A DNA stretch of 8,111 nucleotides from an uncultured Rhodospirillaceae bacterium (GCA_913048145.1 CAJWVP010000125.1:1-8111), one strand, 5' to 3'. Counted from the stretch's first letter, positions 1-5,612 are shown. Notes: generated by a model not told the origin, from the sequence alone. Numbers and translations: made by a program.

Positions 1-1
1 C

Positions 2-667
2 TGCGAGGCACTACTGCGCCTCGATGGAGGTTTTCTCTGCTATCGCCCGGACGACAACGCACCGGACGTGGCCTCCTTGCCCGCTTATATTGGCGCGGGC
101 GTCACCTTCGGTTCTTTCAACAACCTCGCAAAGGTGAATACGACGGTGATCGAAACCTGGGCGGCCATTTTGGACGCGGTTCCGGGGTCACGCCTGGTCC
201 TCAAGGCGAAGGCACTCCGCGACGAAGCCACGGTGGCGCGCCTCACCGGCGCCTTCGCCAGGTACGGCATCGACCCCGCGCGCATCAAATGCCTCGGCTG
301 GATCATCGACGGCTCGCCACTGGCCGCCTATCACCTCGTCGACATCGCCCTCGACACCTTCCCCTACAACGGCACTACGACAACCTGCGAGGCGCAGTGG
401 ATGGGCGTGCCGACGGTAACCCTGGCCGGCGATTGGCACGCCGCGCGGGTGGGCGTGAGCCTGATGACGAAGCTAGGACTTGAGGATTGGATCGCGCCCG
501 ACCGCGACGCCTATATAACGCTGGCGGCGGCGAAGGCGGGGGAACTGGACACCCTCGCCGATGTCCGCGCGGGCCTGCGTGACCGGATCGCGGACCGGGG
601 GTTGACGGATGGGGCGGGGTTCGTGAAGAGGCTCGAATCTGCTTACCGAGAAGCATGGGATCAGTAA
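2..667 (+). CDS. O-GlcNAc-transferase-like (GT41/SPINDLY) glycosyltransferase, C-terminal part, 5' truncated
   Basis: The frame is open from base 2, so the gene begins upstream of the window; the GTG at 68 is internal, because family-like sequence (LRLDGGFLCYRP) precedes it. About 221 residues are visible, ending at TAA 665-667. They match the C-terminal lobe of the catalytic domain of bacterial TPR-O-GlcNAc-transferase-like proteins: VTFGSFNNLAKV, where the Lys aligns with the UDP-binding Lys of human OGT; then VPGSRLVLK; then the nucleotide-binding stretch DTFPYNGTTTTCEAQWMGVP with its Thr cluster; and a closing REAW helix. By family, the enzyme transfers a sugar from a nucleotide-sugar donor to protein in the cytosol, and the missing N-terminus would normally hold TPR repeats that bind the acceptor. 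The acceptor and exact sugar cannot be told here. The next gene appears to have its own promoter, so this one is probably the end of an upstream unit. Confidence 0.9.
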   Translation, partial: CEALLRLDGGFLCYRPDDNAPDVASLPAYIGAGVTFGSFNNLAKVNTTVIETWAAILDAVPGSRLVLKAKALRDEATVARLTGAFARYGIDPARIKCLGWIIDGSPLAAYHLVDIALDTFPYNGTTTTCEAQWMGVPTVTLAGDWHAARVGVSLMTKLGLEDWIAPDRDAYITLAAAKAGELDTLADVRAGLRDRIADRGLTDGAGFVKRLESAYREAWDQ

Positions 668-727
668 GACGTGTGAAAATAACTCGGCCTGGCTAACCCG
701 TCCGTCCCCAGATCTCGCGCCTCTTGC

Positions 728-756
728 TTGGCAGCTCTGTGGCAACAGCCTATATA
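728..756 (+). promoter_or_regulatory. Putative sigma70-type promoter of the HIG1-ATR unit
   Basis: A TTGGCA (728-733, five of six matches to the -35 consensus) lies 17 bases before TATATA (751-756, four of six matches to the -10 consensus). A start site 7 bases past the -10 would fall at 763, which is the A of the chosen ATG. No other promoter is evident in the 95 bases between the genes. This is motif matching by eye only. Confidence 0.45.
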
Positions 757-762
757 CCCTCT

Positions 763-963
763 ATGGACCCGTTCTTAGCATTCCTTCTCGGCGCCGCCAT
801 GTTGGGCACTCTTTTGGTGTTGGTAATCGGCGTCGTCTCCTTCGCCGTGCACGGTGAGTTCTACAAGAAGAATTCCAACAAGCTCATGCGCCTGCGCGTC
901 CTGTTACAGGGCCTCGCGCTCTTGTTCTTCGCCATACTCTTGTTCGTCATCCTGGGAAAATAG
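763..963 (+). CDS. HIG1-domain (twin transmembrane) small membrane protein
   Basis: This 66-residue protein has two hydrophobic helices, about residues 5-29 and 47-64. They are joined by a basic loop (GEFYKKNSNKLMRLRV, residues 31-46) that carries the SNKLMRLRV-LLQ pattern of the HIG1/hypoxia-induced family. In mitochondria such proteins associate with respiratory complexes III and IV; alphaproteobacterial copies are usually annotated as twin transmembrane or HIG1 proteins, and a similar role at the inner membrane is an inference. I chose ATG 763 because the protein then starts directly before the first helix; a TTG at 724 in the same frame would add 13 residues that overlap the promoter elements. 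There is no Shine-Dalgarno sequence before 763, which fits a leaderless message. The stop (961-963) overlaps the ribosome site of the adenosyltransferase nine bases downstream, so the two are probably co-transcribed. Confidence 0.85.
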   Translation: MDPFLAFLLGAAMLGTLLVLVIGVVSFAVHGEFYKKNSNKLMRLRVLLQGLALLFFAILLFVILGK

Positions 964-966
964 GAG
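962..966 (+). promoter_or_regulatory. Ribosome binding site of the adenosyltransferase
   Basis: AGGAG at 962-966 overlaps the TAG stop of the HIG1 gene and sits six bases before ATG 973. It fixes the start of the adenosyltransferase and suggests that its translation is coupled to the upstream gene. Confidence 0.8.
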
Positions 967-972
967 CCCGCC

Positions 973-1536
973 ATGGTCACTCTTTCAAAGATCTACACCC
1001 GTGGTGGCGACAAGGGGGAAACCTCCTTGGGCGGCGGCAAGCGGGTCGCGAAGCATTCGCTCAGGGTCGCCGCGTACGGCACCTCCGATGAGGCCAACGC
1101 CATCATCGGCATCGCGCGCCTGCATACGGAGGGCGAGGCCGACGCCATGCTGGCCCGTATCCAGAACGACCTCTTCGACGTGGGCGCCGATCTCTGTACG
1201 CCGCCGGACGCGGAACGCAAGGACGGCGCGCTCCGGGTCACCATGGCGCAGGTGGAGCGCCTGGAGGCGGAAATCGACGCCATGAACGAAACTCTGGAGC
1301 CCTTGAACTCCTTCGTGCTCCCAGGCGGCACGCCTGCCGGCGCACACCTTCACCTTGCCCGCACGGTGGTCCGCCGCTGCGAACGCCTTCTGACCGAGTT
1401 GGCCACTGTCGAACCGGTCACCGAAGAGGTCATGAAATACACCAATCGCCTCTCCGACCACCTGTTCGTTCTGTCCCGCCACGTCAACGACGGCGGCAAA
1501 CTGGACGTGCTTTGGGAGCCGGGGGCAAACCAGTAA
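973..1536 (+). CDS. Cob(I)yrinic acid a,c-diamide adenosyltransferase, PduO type
   Basis: This 187-residue protein is full length for the PduO/MMAB class of ATP:cob(I)alamin adenosyltransferases. These are cytosolic trimers that transfer the 5'-deoxyadenosyl group of ATP to cobalt, giving adenosylcobalamin. The N-terminal ATP-binding motif TRGGDKGETSLGGG is at residues 9-22. SFVLPGG (113-119) is followed by the signature helix AR-TVV-RR-C-ER (129-138), where R130, R134, R135, E137 and R138 align with human R186, R190, R191, E193 and R194. YTNRLSD (156-162) supplies the conserved Asn. All key residues are present, so it should be active. Its place between a HIG1 protein and the etf operon is a familiar alphaproteobacterial arrangement; the cofactor would serve mutases such as methylmalonyl-CoA mutase encoded elsewhere. 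The symbols cobO and pduO are both used loosely for this class, so none is given. Confidence 0.95.
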   Translation: MVTLSKIYTRGGDKGETSLGGGKRVAKHSLRVAAYGTSDEANAIIGIARLHTEGEADAMLARIQNDLFDVGADLCTPPDAERKDGALRVTMAQVERLEAEIDAMNETLEPLNSFVLPGGTPAGAHLHLARTVVRRCERLLTELATVEPVTEEVMKYTNRLSDHLFVLSRHVNDGGKLDVLWEPGANQ

Positions 1537-1869
1537 CGCTGCCGCCACTTCGCTCCGCCAGCGGGCACAAAACGAACCTGAGCACTCCAGGAACCACGAA
1601 GGATATGAAATCACGGTCGCATTCTGACTATCGGGAGATGACAGCATCATATTTGGTGGGTTCAAAGGCTTGAGGCCTCATGGCAAGGTTCAAATATCCA
1701 TCAACATCCTGATCGGCAGCGTGCAAGCTGGTTGTTTCTTTACATACCTCCGGATTGCCACGCGCTTATTTCCGAATTGTCGATCAATGGCGGACCAGGA
1801 CCGATCAGGATTTTCTTTGAGTTAATAATTCCGGGACCCAAGTAAAAGTCGGAATGCCCTCCGCCACCC

Positions 1870-1885
1870 TGTCATTTCACTGACA
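1870..1885. repeat. Inverted repeat TGTCA-N6-TGACA upstream of the etfB promoter
   Basis: TGTCA (1870-1874) and TGACA (1881-1885) form a perfect five-base dyad around TTTCAC. It ends ten bases before the proposed -35 element, a position that suits an activator or a second operator half. The arms are short enough that chance cannot be excluded. Confidence 0.35.
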
Positions 1886-1895
1886 CAAACCCATC

Positions 1896-1924
1896 TTGAC
1901 CCACCCTGCACGCACTCCTATTGT
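1896..1924 (+). promoter_or_regulatory. Putative promoter of the etfB-etfA-hbd operon
   Basis: TTGACC (1896-1901, five of six matches to the -35 consensus) is followed at 17 bases by TATTGT (1919-1924, four of six matches to the -10 consensus). The predicted start near 1931 would leave a leader of about 119 bases before ATG 2050. It is the best-spaced candidate I found in the gap; it has been matched by eye only. Confidence 0.5.
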
Positions 1925-1928
1925 GCAG
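1906..1928. promoter_or_regulatory. Candidate operator: CTGCAC-N11-GTGCAG dyad over the -10 element
   Basis: CTGCAC (1906-1911) and GTGCAG (1923-1928) are perfect six-base inverted arms with 11 bases between them. The dyad lies inside the proposed promoter: the left arm is in the spacer and the right arm overlaps the last bases of the -10. A dimeric repressor bound here would block polymerase. No regulator gene is in the window, so the protein is unknown. Confidence 0.4.
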
Positions 1929-1981
1929 CGCGAAAAGCGATGGACCCTAAGGAATTATGGGACTACTGGAGTCATGACTTC

Positions 1982-2030
1982 GGGGCGCCTTCGCCTCCGC
2001 ATCATTCGGTTTTATGCCGCTGTTTTTTTT
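1982..2030 (+). promoter_or_regulatory. Leader hairpin and T8 tract before etfB
   Basis: GGGGCG (1982-1987) pairs with CGCCTC (1992-1997) around a CCTT loop, with one G-T pair. A weaker pairing, CGG (2007-2009) with CCG (2017-2019), comes just before eight T residues (2023-2030). A hairpin followed by a T run inside a leader resembles an attenuator, but the stem nearest the T run is only three pairs, so it may simply be an unstructured T-rich leader. Confidence 0.25.
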
Positions 2031-2049
2031 GGTTTGTGCAGGAAATCCC

Positions 2050-2799
2050 ATGAAAGTTCTCGTCGCCGTGAAGCGGGTCGTTGATTACAATGTCAAGATC
2101 CGCGTCAAATCCGATCAGACGGGGGTCGAAACGGCCAACGTCAAGATGTCTATGAACCCCTTCGATGAAATCGCCGTCGAGGAAGCGGTTCGCATGAAGG
2201 AAGCCGGTACCGCCGAGGAAGTGATCGCTGTCTCCATGGGCCCATCACAGTCCCAGGAAACCATCCGCACGGCGCTCGCTATGGGCGCGGACCGGGGCAT
2301 CTTGTTGGAGACCGACGACGAACTGCAACCCCTGGCCGTGGCCAAGCTCATGAGGGCCATCGTCGAGAAGGAAAACCCTGACCTGGTCATCGTCGGCAAA
2401 CAGGCCATTGATGACGACAGCAACCAGACAGGGCAGATGCTGTCCGCACTGTTGGGCTGGGCCCAGGGTACATTTGCCTCCGAACTCAAGTTCAACGGTG
2501 AAACGGTAAACTGCACCCGCGAGGTGGACGGCGGTCTGGAAACGCTGGCGCTTAAGATGCCGGCCGTGATCACCACGGATCTGCGCCTAAACGAGCCGCG
2601 CTACGCCAGCCTGCCGAACATCATGAAAGCGAAGAAAAAGCCCATCGACACCATAAGCCCAGGTGACCTGGGCGTCGACACGGCACCGCGCCTGACCACG
2701 CTAAAGGTGACCGAGCCCGCTGGGCGCGAAGCTGGCGTCATCGTCGAGAGCGTGGCCGAACTAGTTGAAAAACTGAAGAACGAAGCGAAGGTGATCTGA
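2050..2799 (+). CDS. etfB: Electron transfer flavoprotein beta subunit
   Basis: This 249-residue protein is the usual length for EtfB. It pairs with EtfA to make the soluble ETF that carries electrons from acyl-CoA dehydrogenases to ETF:quinone oxidoreductase, and it holds the structural AMP. The N-terminal strand is MKVLVAVKRVVD. The AMP-site stretch GKQAIDDDSNQTGQM is at residues 116-130. The family signature is REVDGGLETLALKMPAVITTD (157-177). The recognition loop RYASLPNIMKAKKKPI is at 184-199, with L188 matching the human Leu195 that docks into the dehydrogenase. I chose ATG 2050 because AGGA at 2040-2043 is six bases upstream and the family starts with MKVLV; ATG 2014 in frame would add 12 atypical residues encoded by the T-rich leader. 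It is the first gene of the operon, and its stop shares one base with the etfA start. Confidence 0.97.
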   Translation: MKVLVAVKRVVDYNVKIRVKSDQTGVETANVKMSMNPFDEIAVEEAVRMKEAGTAEEVIAVSMGPSQSQETIRTALAMGADRGILLETDDELQPLAVAKLMRAIVEKENPDLVIVGKQAIDDDSNQTGQMLSALLGWAQGTFASELKFNGETVNCTREVDGGLETLALKMPAVITTDLRLNEPRYASLPNIMKAKKKPIDTISPGDLGVDTAPRLTTLKVTEPAGREAGVIVESVAELVEKLKNEAKVI

Positions 2800-3731
2800 T
2801 GAGCGTCCTAGTTATTGCCGAACACGACAACGCTGAGCTGAAGCCCGCCACCCTCAACACAGTCACCGCCGCCAAGGCATTGGGCGACGTGACCGTCCTG
2901 GTCGCCGGATCGGGCTGTGCCGCCGTTGGCGACGCGGCCGCCACGGTCGCCGGCGTCGCGAAGGTTTTAGTCGCCGATAGCGAGCTTTACGCCAACGGCC
3001 TGGCCGAGAACCTGGCCGCGCTGATTGTCAACCTGTCCGGCGACTACGGCTACATCCTGGCCCCCGCCACCACAGGCGGCAAAAACGTCATGCCTCGGGT
3101 CGCCGCGCTTTTGGATGTGGCGCAGATCTCCGACATCACGGCCGTGGAAAGCGCCGACACGTTCGTGCGCCCGATCTACGCTGGCAACGCCATGGCGACC
3201 GTGCAGTCATCCGACGCCACCAAGGCCATAACCGTGCGCACCACCGCCTTTGACGCGGCCGCCACCGAGGGCGGTTGCGCCGCTGTCGAAAGCGTGGATG
3301 CCGCCGATGACGCGGGTCTGTCCAGCTTCGTCGGTCAGGAGCTCACCGTTTCCGAGCGCCCAGAACTGACAAGCGCCGGCATCGTCATCTCGGGCGGGCG
3401 CGGTATGCAGTCCGGCGACAACTTCCCCATGCTGGAAGAGGTCGCGGACAAGCTGGGCGCCGCCGTCGGCGCGTCGCGAGCCGCCGTAGACGCAGGCTTC
3501 GTGCCGAACGACTACCAGGTTGGGCAAACCGGCAAGGTCGTCGCGCCGGACCTCTACATGGCGGTCGGCATCTCGGGCGCTATCCAGCACCTGGCCGGTA
3601 TGAAGGACTCCAAGGTAATTGTTGCAATCAATAAGGACGAGGAAGCGCCGATCTTCCAGGTCGCCGACTACGGCCTGGTAGCGGACCTCTTCGAAGCGGT
3701 GCCGGAACTGTCCGCTGAATTGGACAAGTAA
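2799..3731 (+). CDS. etfA: Electron transfer flavoprotein alpha subunit
   Basis: This 310-residue protein has the standard EtfA length. The N-terminal half (MSVLVIAEHDN onward) is the ETF fold shared with EtfB. The C-terminal half binds FAD: SGGRGMQ (198-204), SRAAVD (226-231) with R227 matching human Arg249, QVGQTGK (240-246), and the signature LYMAVGISGAIQHLAG (252-267) with H264 matching human His286. The core catalytic environment is intact, so a functional ETF is expected. The start ATG at 2799 overlaps the etfB stop in a TGATG junction; AAGG (2788-2791) within etfB is the likely ribosome site. Such coupling suits a 1:1 complex. The downstream gene hbd follows after 40 bases. Confidence 0.97.
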   Translation: MSVLVIAEHDNAELKPATLNTVTAAKALGDVTVLVAGSGCAAVGDAAATVAGVAKVLVADSELYANGLAENLAALIVNLSGDYGYILAPATTGGKNVMPRVAALLDVAQISDITAVESADTFVRPIYAGNAMATVQSSDATKAITVRTTAFDAAATEGGCAAVESVDAADDAGLSSFVGQELTVSERPELTSAGIVISGGRGMQSGDNFPMLEEVADKLGAAVGASRAAVDAGFVPNDYQVGQTGKVVAPDLYMAVGISGAIQHLAGMKDSKVIVAINKDEEAPIFQVADYGLVADLFEAVPELSAELDK

Positions 3732-3771
3732 CAACCTCACAGCCAACAACATCAAAATCAGGAACCCAACC

Positions 3772-4653
3772 ATGAGCGATGACATTCAAAAGATTGGGGT
3801 TATCGGCGCCGGCCAGATGGGCAGCGGTATCGCGCACGTGTGCGCGGCGTCGGGCTATGACGTCTATTTGATCGACCAGACGGACGAGGCGGTCTCCAAG
3901 GGCCTTGAGAAGCTGATCCGCAACATGGACCGGGACGTGGCCCGAGGACGCATAGAGGAAGATGTCCGCAACCGCGCGCTGAAGCGCATCGCAACGGGCT
4001 CTTCCTATGATGGGTTCAAGGATTGCGACCTGGTCATCGAGGCCGCCTCCGAGGACGAGGACGTAAAGAAGGCGATCTTCAAGACGCTTTGTGACAACGT
4101 CAACGAGGGTACGCTGATCGCAACAAACACGTCGTCCATCTCGATCACGCGGCTGGCCGCGCAAACGGACCGGCCGGGCCAGGTCTGCGGCATGCACTTC
4201 ATGAACCCGGTGCCACGCATGGAACTGGTAGAGCTGATCCGGGGCATCGCCACAGAGGAAGACACCTACAAACGGGTCCGTCAGGTGACTGAAAAGCTGG
4301 GTAAAAAGGCGGTCAACGCCGAGGATTTCCCGGCCTTCATCGTCAACCGCATCCTGCTCCCGATGATCAACGAAGCCGTATACACGCTCTATGAGGGGGT
4401 CGGCTCCGTGAAGGCCATCGACACCGCCATGAAGCTCGGCACCAACCACCCCATGGGGCCGCTCGAGCTGGCGGACTTCATCGGATTAGATACCTGCCTG
4501 GCAGTCATGCACGTGCTGCACGAGGGGCTGGCCGACACCAAGTACCGGCCGTGCCCGCTGTTGGTGAAATACGTGGAGGCCGGCTGGCTGGGCCGCAAGT
4601 CGGACCGGGGCTTCTACGATTATTCCGGCGACGAGCCGGTACCGACGCGCTGA
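3772..4653 (+). CDS. hbd: 3-hydroxybutyryl-CoA dehydrogenase
   Basis: This 293-residue protein has the usual length for single-function enzymes of this family. It interconverts 3-hydroxybutyryl-CoA and acetoacetyl-CoA with NAD(P). The N-terminal Rossmann fold shows IGVIGAGQMGSG (GxGxxG, residues 8-19) with an acidic residue (D35) after the second strand, which favours NAD. The catalytic set seen in clostridial enzymes lines up: S121 in NTSS, H142 in MHFMNPVP and N192 in FIVNR. The helical C-terminal dimerisation domain carries NHPMGPLELADFIGLD. AGGA at 3760-3763 is eight bases before ATG 3772. Placement behind etfBA points to short-chain acyl-CoA oxidation or butyrate/polyhydroxybutyrate metabolism; direction in vivo cannot be read from sequence. 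Its stop overlaps the proposed CTG start of the next gene. Confidence 0.96.
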   Translation: MSDDIQKIGVIGAGQMGSGIAHVCAASGYDVYLIDQTDEAVSKGLEKLIRNMDRDVARGRIEEDVRNRALKRIATGSSYDGFKDCDLVIEAASEDEDVKKAIFKTLCDNVNEGTLIATNTSSISITRLAAQTDRPGQVCGMHFMNPVPRMELVELIRGIATEEDTYKRVRQVTEKLGKKAVNAEDFPAFIVNRILLPMINEAVYTLYEGVGSVKAIDTAMKLGTNHPMGPLELADFIGLDTCLAVMHVLHEGLADTKYRPCPLLVKYVEAGWLGRKSDRGFYDYSGDEPVPTR

Positions 4654-5213
4654 GCGCCGACGCCGACGCTTCCTTTATCCTCGGCCTGATCCAGTCCGAT
4701 GCCTGGCGTACGGACATACTCCGTGCCGTCCGGGCGCTGAACCTTAAGGACTGGGCCATCGGCGCGGGCTTCATCCGCGCTGCCGTCTGGGACTACCAGC
4801 ACGGGTTCACGGACCAGAGCCCACTGGCTGATATCGACGTAGTCCATTGCGATCCCCACCGCCTCAACCCGCGCCGGGACAACCAACTAGAACGCCAGCT
4901 CACCCGCGTCATGGCAGATGTTCCCTGGTCGGTAACTAACGTGGCGCGCATGCACATCAAGAACGGGGAACGTCCGTACCGGACCACGGAACAGGCCATC
5001 GCCCACTGGATCGAGACGCCCACCTGCGTCGCCGTCCACCTGGCGGCGGATAACACACTCAGCCTGCTCGCACCCCACGGGACCGGAGATCTATTGGCCG
5101 GCGTTATACGCCCGACGCCGGCGGCGCGGGGCAAGATGGATGTCTATAGAGCGCGTCTGGCAGCCAAGGGCTGGCGACGGCACTGGCCCATACTCACTGA
5201 GCGCCAGGTCTGA
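4650..5213 (+). CDS. Nucleotidyltransferase-like protein (COG3575/NTP_transf_6 family), proposed CTG start
   Basis: Counting the CTG at 4650 as Met1 gives 187 residues, typical for this family of nucleotidyltransferase-fold proteins whose substrate is unknown. Residues AWRTDILRAVRALNL (18-32) lead into WAIGAGFIRAAVWD (35-48) and the acidic pair in LADIDVV (59-65; D61 and D63), which fits the metal-binding DxD of the polymerase-beta superfamily. WSVTNVARMH (93-102), RTTEQAIAHWIETPTCVAVHL (111-131) and the closing MDVYRARLAAKGW (163-175) are also family-like. The start is odd: in this frame no ATG, GTG or TTG occurs between the GTG at 4551, deep inside hbd, and the conserved core. CTG 4650 forms a CTGA overlap with the hbd stop, so translational coupling is plausible. 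GTG 4551 would give 220 residues with an unrelated N-terminus. The function is not predictable beyond probable nucleotidyl transfer. Confidence 0.85.
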   Translation: MSADADASFILGLIQSDAWRTDILRAVRALNLKDWAIGAGFIRAAVWDYQHGFTDQSPLADIDVVHCDPHRLNPRRDNQLERQLTRVMADVPWSVTNVARMHIKNGERPYRTTEQAIAHWIETPTCVAVHLAADNTLSLLAPHGTGDLLAGVIRPTPAARGKMDVYRARLAAKGWRRHWPILTERQV

Positions 5214-5283
5214 TCCGAAGATACCCCGGTCATGGACTTCGCACAGATCCTCTTGGTTATCGACAAAATGGTCGTAACTATGT

Positions 5284-5319
5284 TCGCCATTACTGGCGAC
5301 CGGCAGGCGGGTCCTGCCG
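5284..5319. repeat. Two adjacent hairpins in the intergenic gap
   Basis: TCGCCA (5284-5289) pairs with TGGCGA (5294-5299) around TTAC. One base later, CGGCAGG (5301-5307) pairs perfectly with CCTGCCG (5313-5319) around CGGGT. No T-tract follows on either strand, so these are not classic intrinsic terminators. Their place between the + strand gene end (5213) and the end of the minus-strand pseudogene (5346) suits a transcription or mRNA-stability barrier between convergent genes. Confidence 0.55.
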
Positions 5320-5345
5320 TTGGAGGTTAGAGCCGCCACCATCCC

Positions 5346-5558
5346 TCAACCCAAACGCCGGAAGTAATAGACGCCCGCAACGGTTGCCACCACCAGCGTG
5401 CAAAAGAGAACCACCAGGTTTTTCCAAAAGGAGTGTTTGCAATATCGCCCAGTCCCGTTCCTCTATGACGTGCCGCATCATTCGATGGAAACAAAACTTC
5501 CCATCAGTCCACCCAGGATAATTCGAAAGGCAACCAAGAATATAATATGACCGTTCAT
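5346..5558 (-). pseudogene. Possible decayed gene for a small two-helix membrane protein
   Basis: Read on the minus strand from an ATG at 5558, the frame gives a short hydrophobic start (MNGHIIFLVAFRIILGGL, about 23 apolar-rich residues) and stops at TGA 5478-5480. The same frame has a second stop (TAG, 5463-5465) and then resumes as a lone second hydrophobic helix (NLVVLFCTLVVATVAGVYYF) with a basic end (RRLG) before TGA 5346-5348. Between the stops a neighbouring frame is open and encodes a charged stretch (MRHVIEERDWAIL), as a cytosolic linker would. One slip near 5480 and a compensating one near 5445 would restore a protein of about 70 residues with two membrane helices. The family is unknown, and no strong ribosome site is seen (AGGG lies 12 bases upstream). 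Chance hydrophobic frames remain possible. Confidence 0.35.
5541..5546 (+). promoter_or_regulatory. Perfect TATAAT box upstream of the helicase
   Basis: TATAAT at 5541-5546 matches the -10 consensus exactly and would start transcription near 5553, about 70 bases before the helicase ATG. The sequence 16-18 bases upstream has no recognisable -35 (around ATAATT), and no extended -10 TG is present, so the call is weak. Confidence 0.3.
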
Positions 5559-5612
5559 ACAGATGTATTTCCCTGTACGCTCTTGCACTTGGCCATTTGA
5601 AACGCGATGTTT

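Larger units (their letters stand above)
1537..2049. other. Non-coding gap between the adenosyltransferase and etfB
   Basis: This 513-base stretch is clearly AT-richer than the flanking genes and shows no convincing gene; the short open frames in it lack sensible start sites and resemble no family I know. Just after the adenosyltransferase stop, CGCTG (1537-1541) and CAGCG (1559-1563) could form a weak hairpin without a T-tail, so it is a poor terminator. There is a perfect 10-base palindrome TGAGGCCTCA (1671-1680), and GGTTCAAA occurs twice (1659-1666, 1687-1694). A hairpin-like element at 1828-1855 pairs ATTCC+GAC with GTC+GGAAT around a two-base bulge. The promoter-proximal elements of etfB are listed separately. 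No tRNA or cobalamin riboswitch was recognised. Confidence 0.7.

Noticed and set aside
1537..1563. CGCTG/CAGCG hairpin right after the adenosyltransferase stop as a terminator
   Set aside because: Only five pairs with a 17-base loop and no T-tract; not enough to call a terminator.
985..1665. 226-codon minus-strand open frame opposite the adenosyltransferase
   Set aside because: It lies antisense to a gene with clear motifs; its length reflects GC-rich codon bias and its product resembles no family.
1605..1673. 22-codon + frame beginning MKSRSHSDY after AAGGAT
   Set aside because: The ribosome-site spacing is only one or two bases, the frame is very short and nothing recognisable is encoded.
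1687..1699. GGTTCAAATATCC, which resembles a tRNA T-arm
   Set aside because: No acceptor, D-arm or anticodon arm could be placed around it, and the arm itself does not pair properly.
1896..2084. 62-codon + strand frame ahead of and overlapping etfB
   Set aside because: It covers the proposed promoter and leader, runs out of frame into etfB, has a composition rich in Arg and no family features.
3207..3785. 192-codon minus-strand open frame opposite etfA
   Set aside because: It is antisense to the FAD-binding domain of etfA and has no independent protein signature.
3628..4449. 273-codon minus-strand open frame opposite hbd
   Set aside because: It is antisense to a full-length enzyme with all catalytic residues and crosses the etfA-hbd junction; a typical high-GC shadow.
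5437..5550. TTG-started 38-codon + frame behind a strong AAAAGGAG
   Set aside because: Spacing to the TTG is only three bases and the product has no family features; it also overlaps the minus-strand pseudogene.
5583..5611. TTGCAC-N17-GATGTT as an alternative helicase promoter
   Set aside because: The -10 matches only three of six positions; the upstream TATAAT is a better though still weak candidate.
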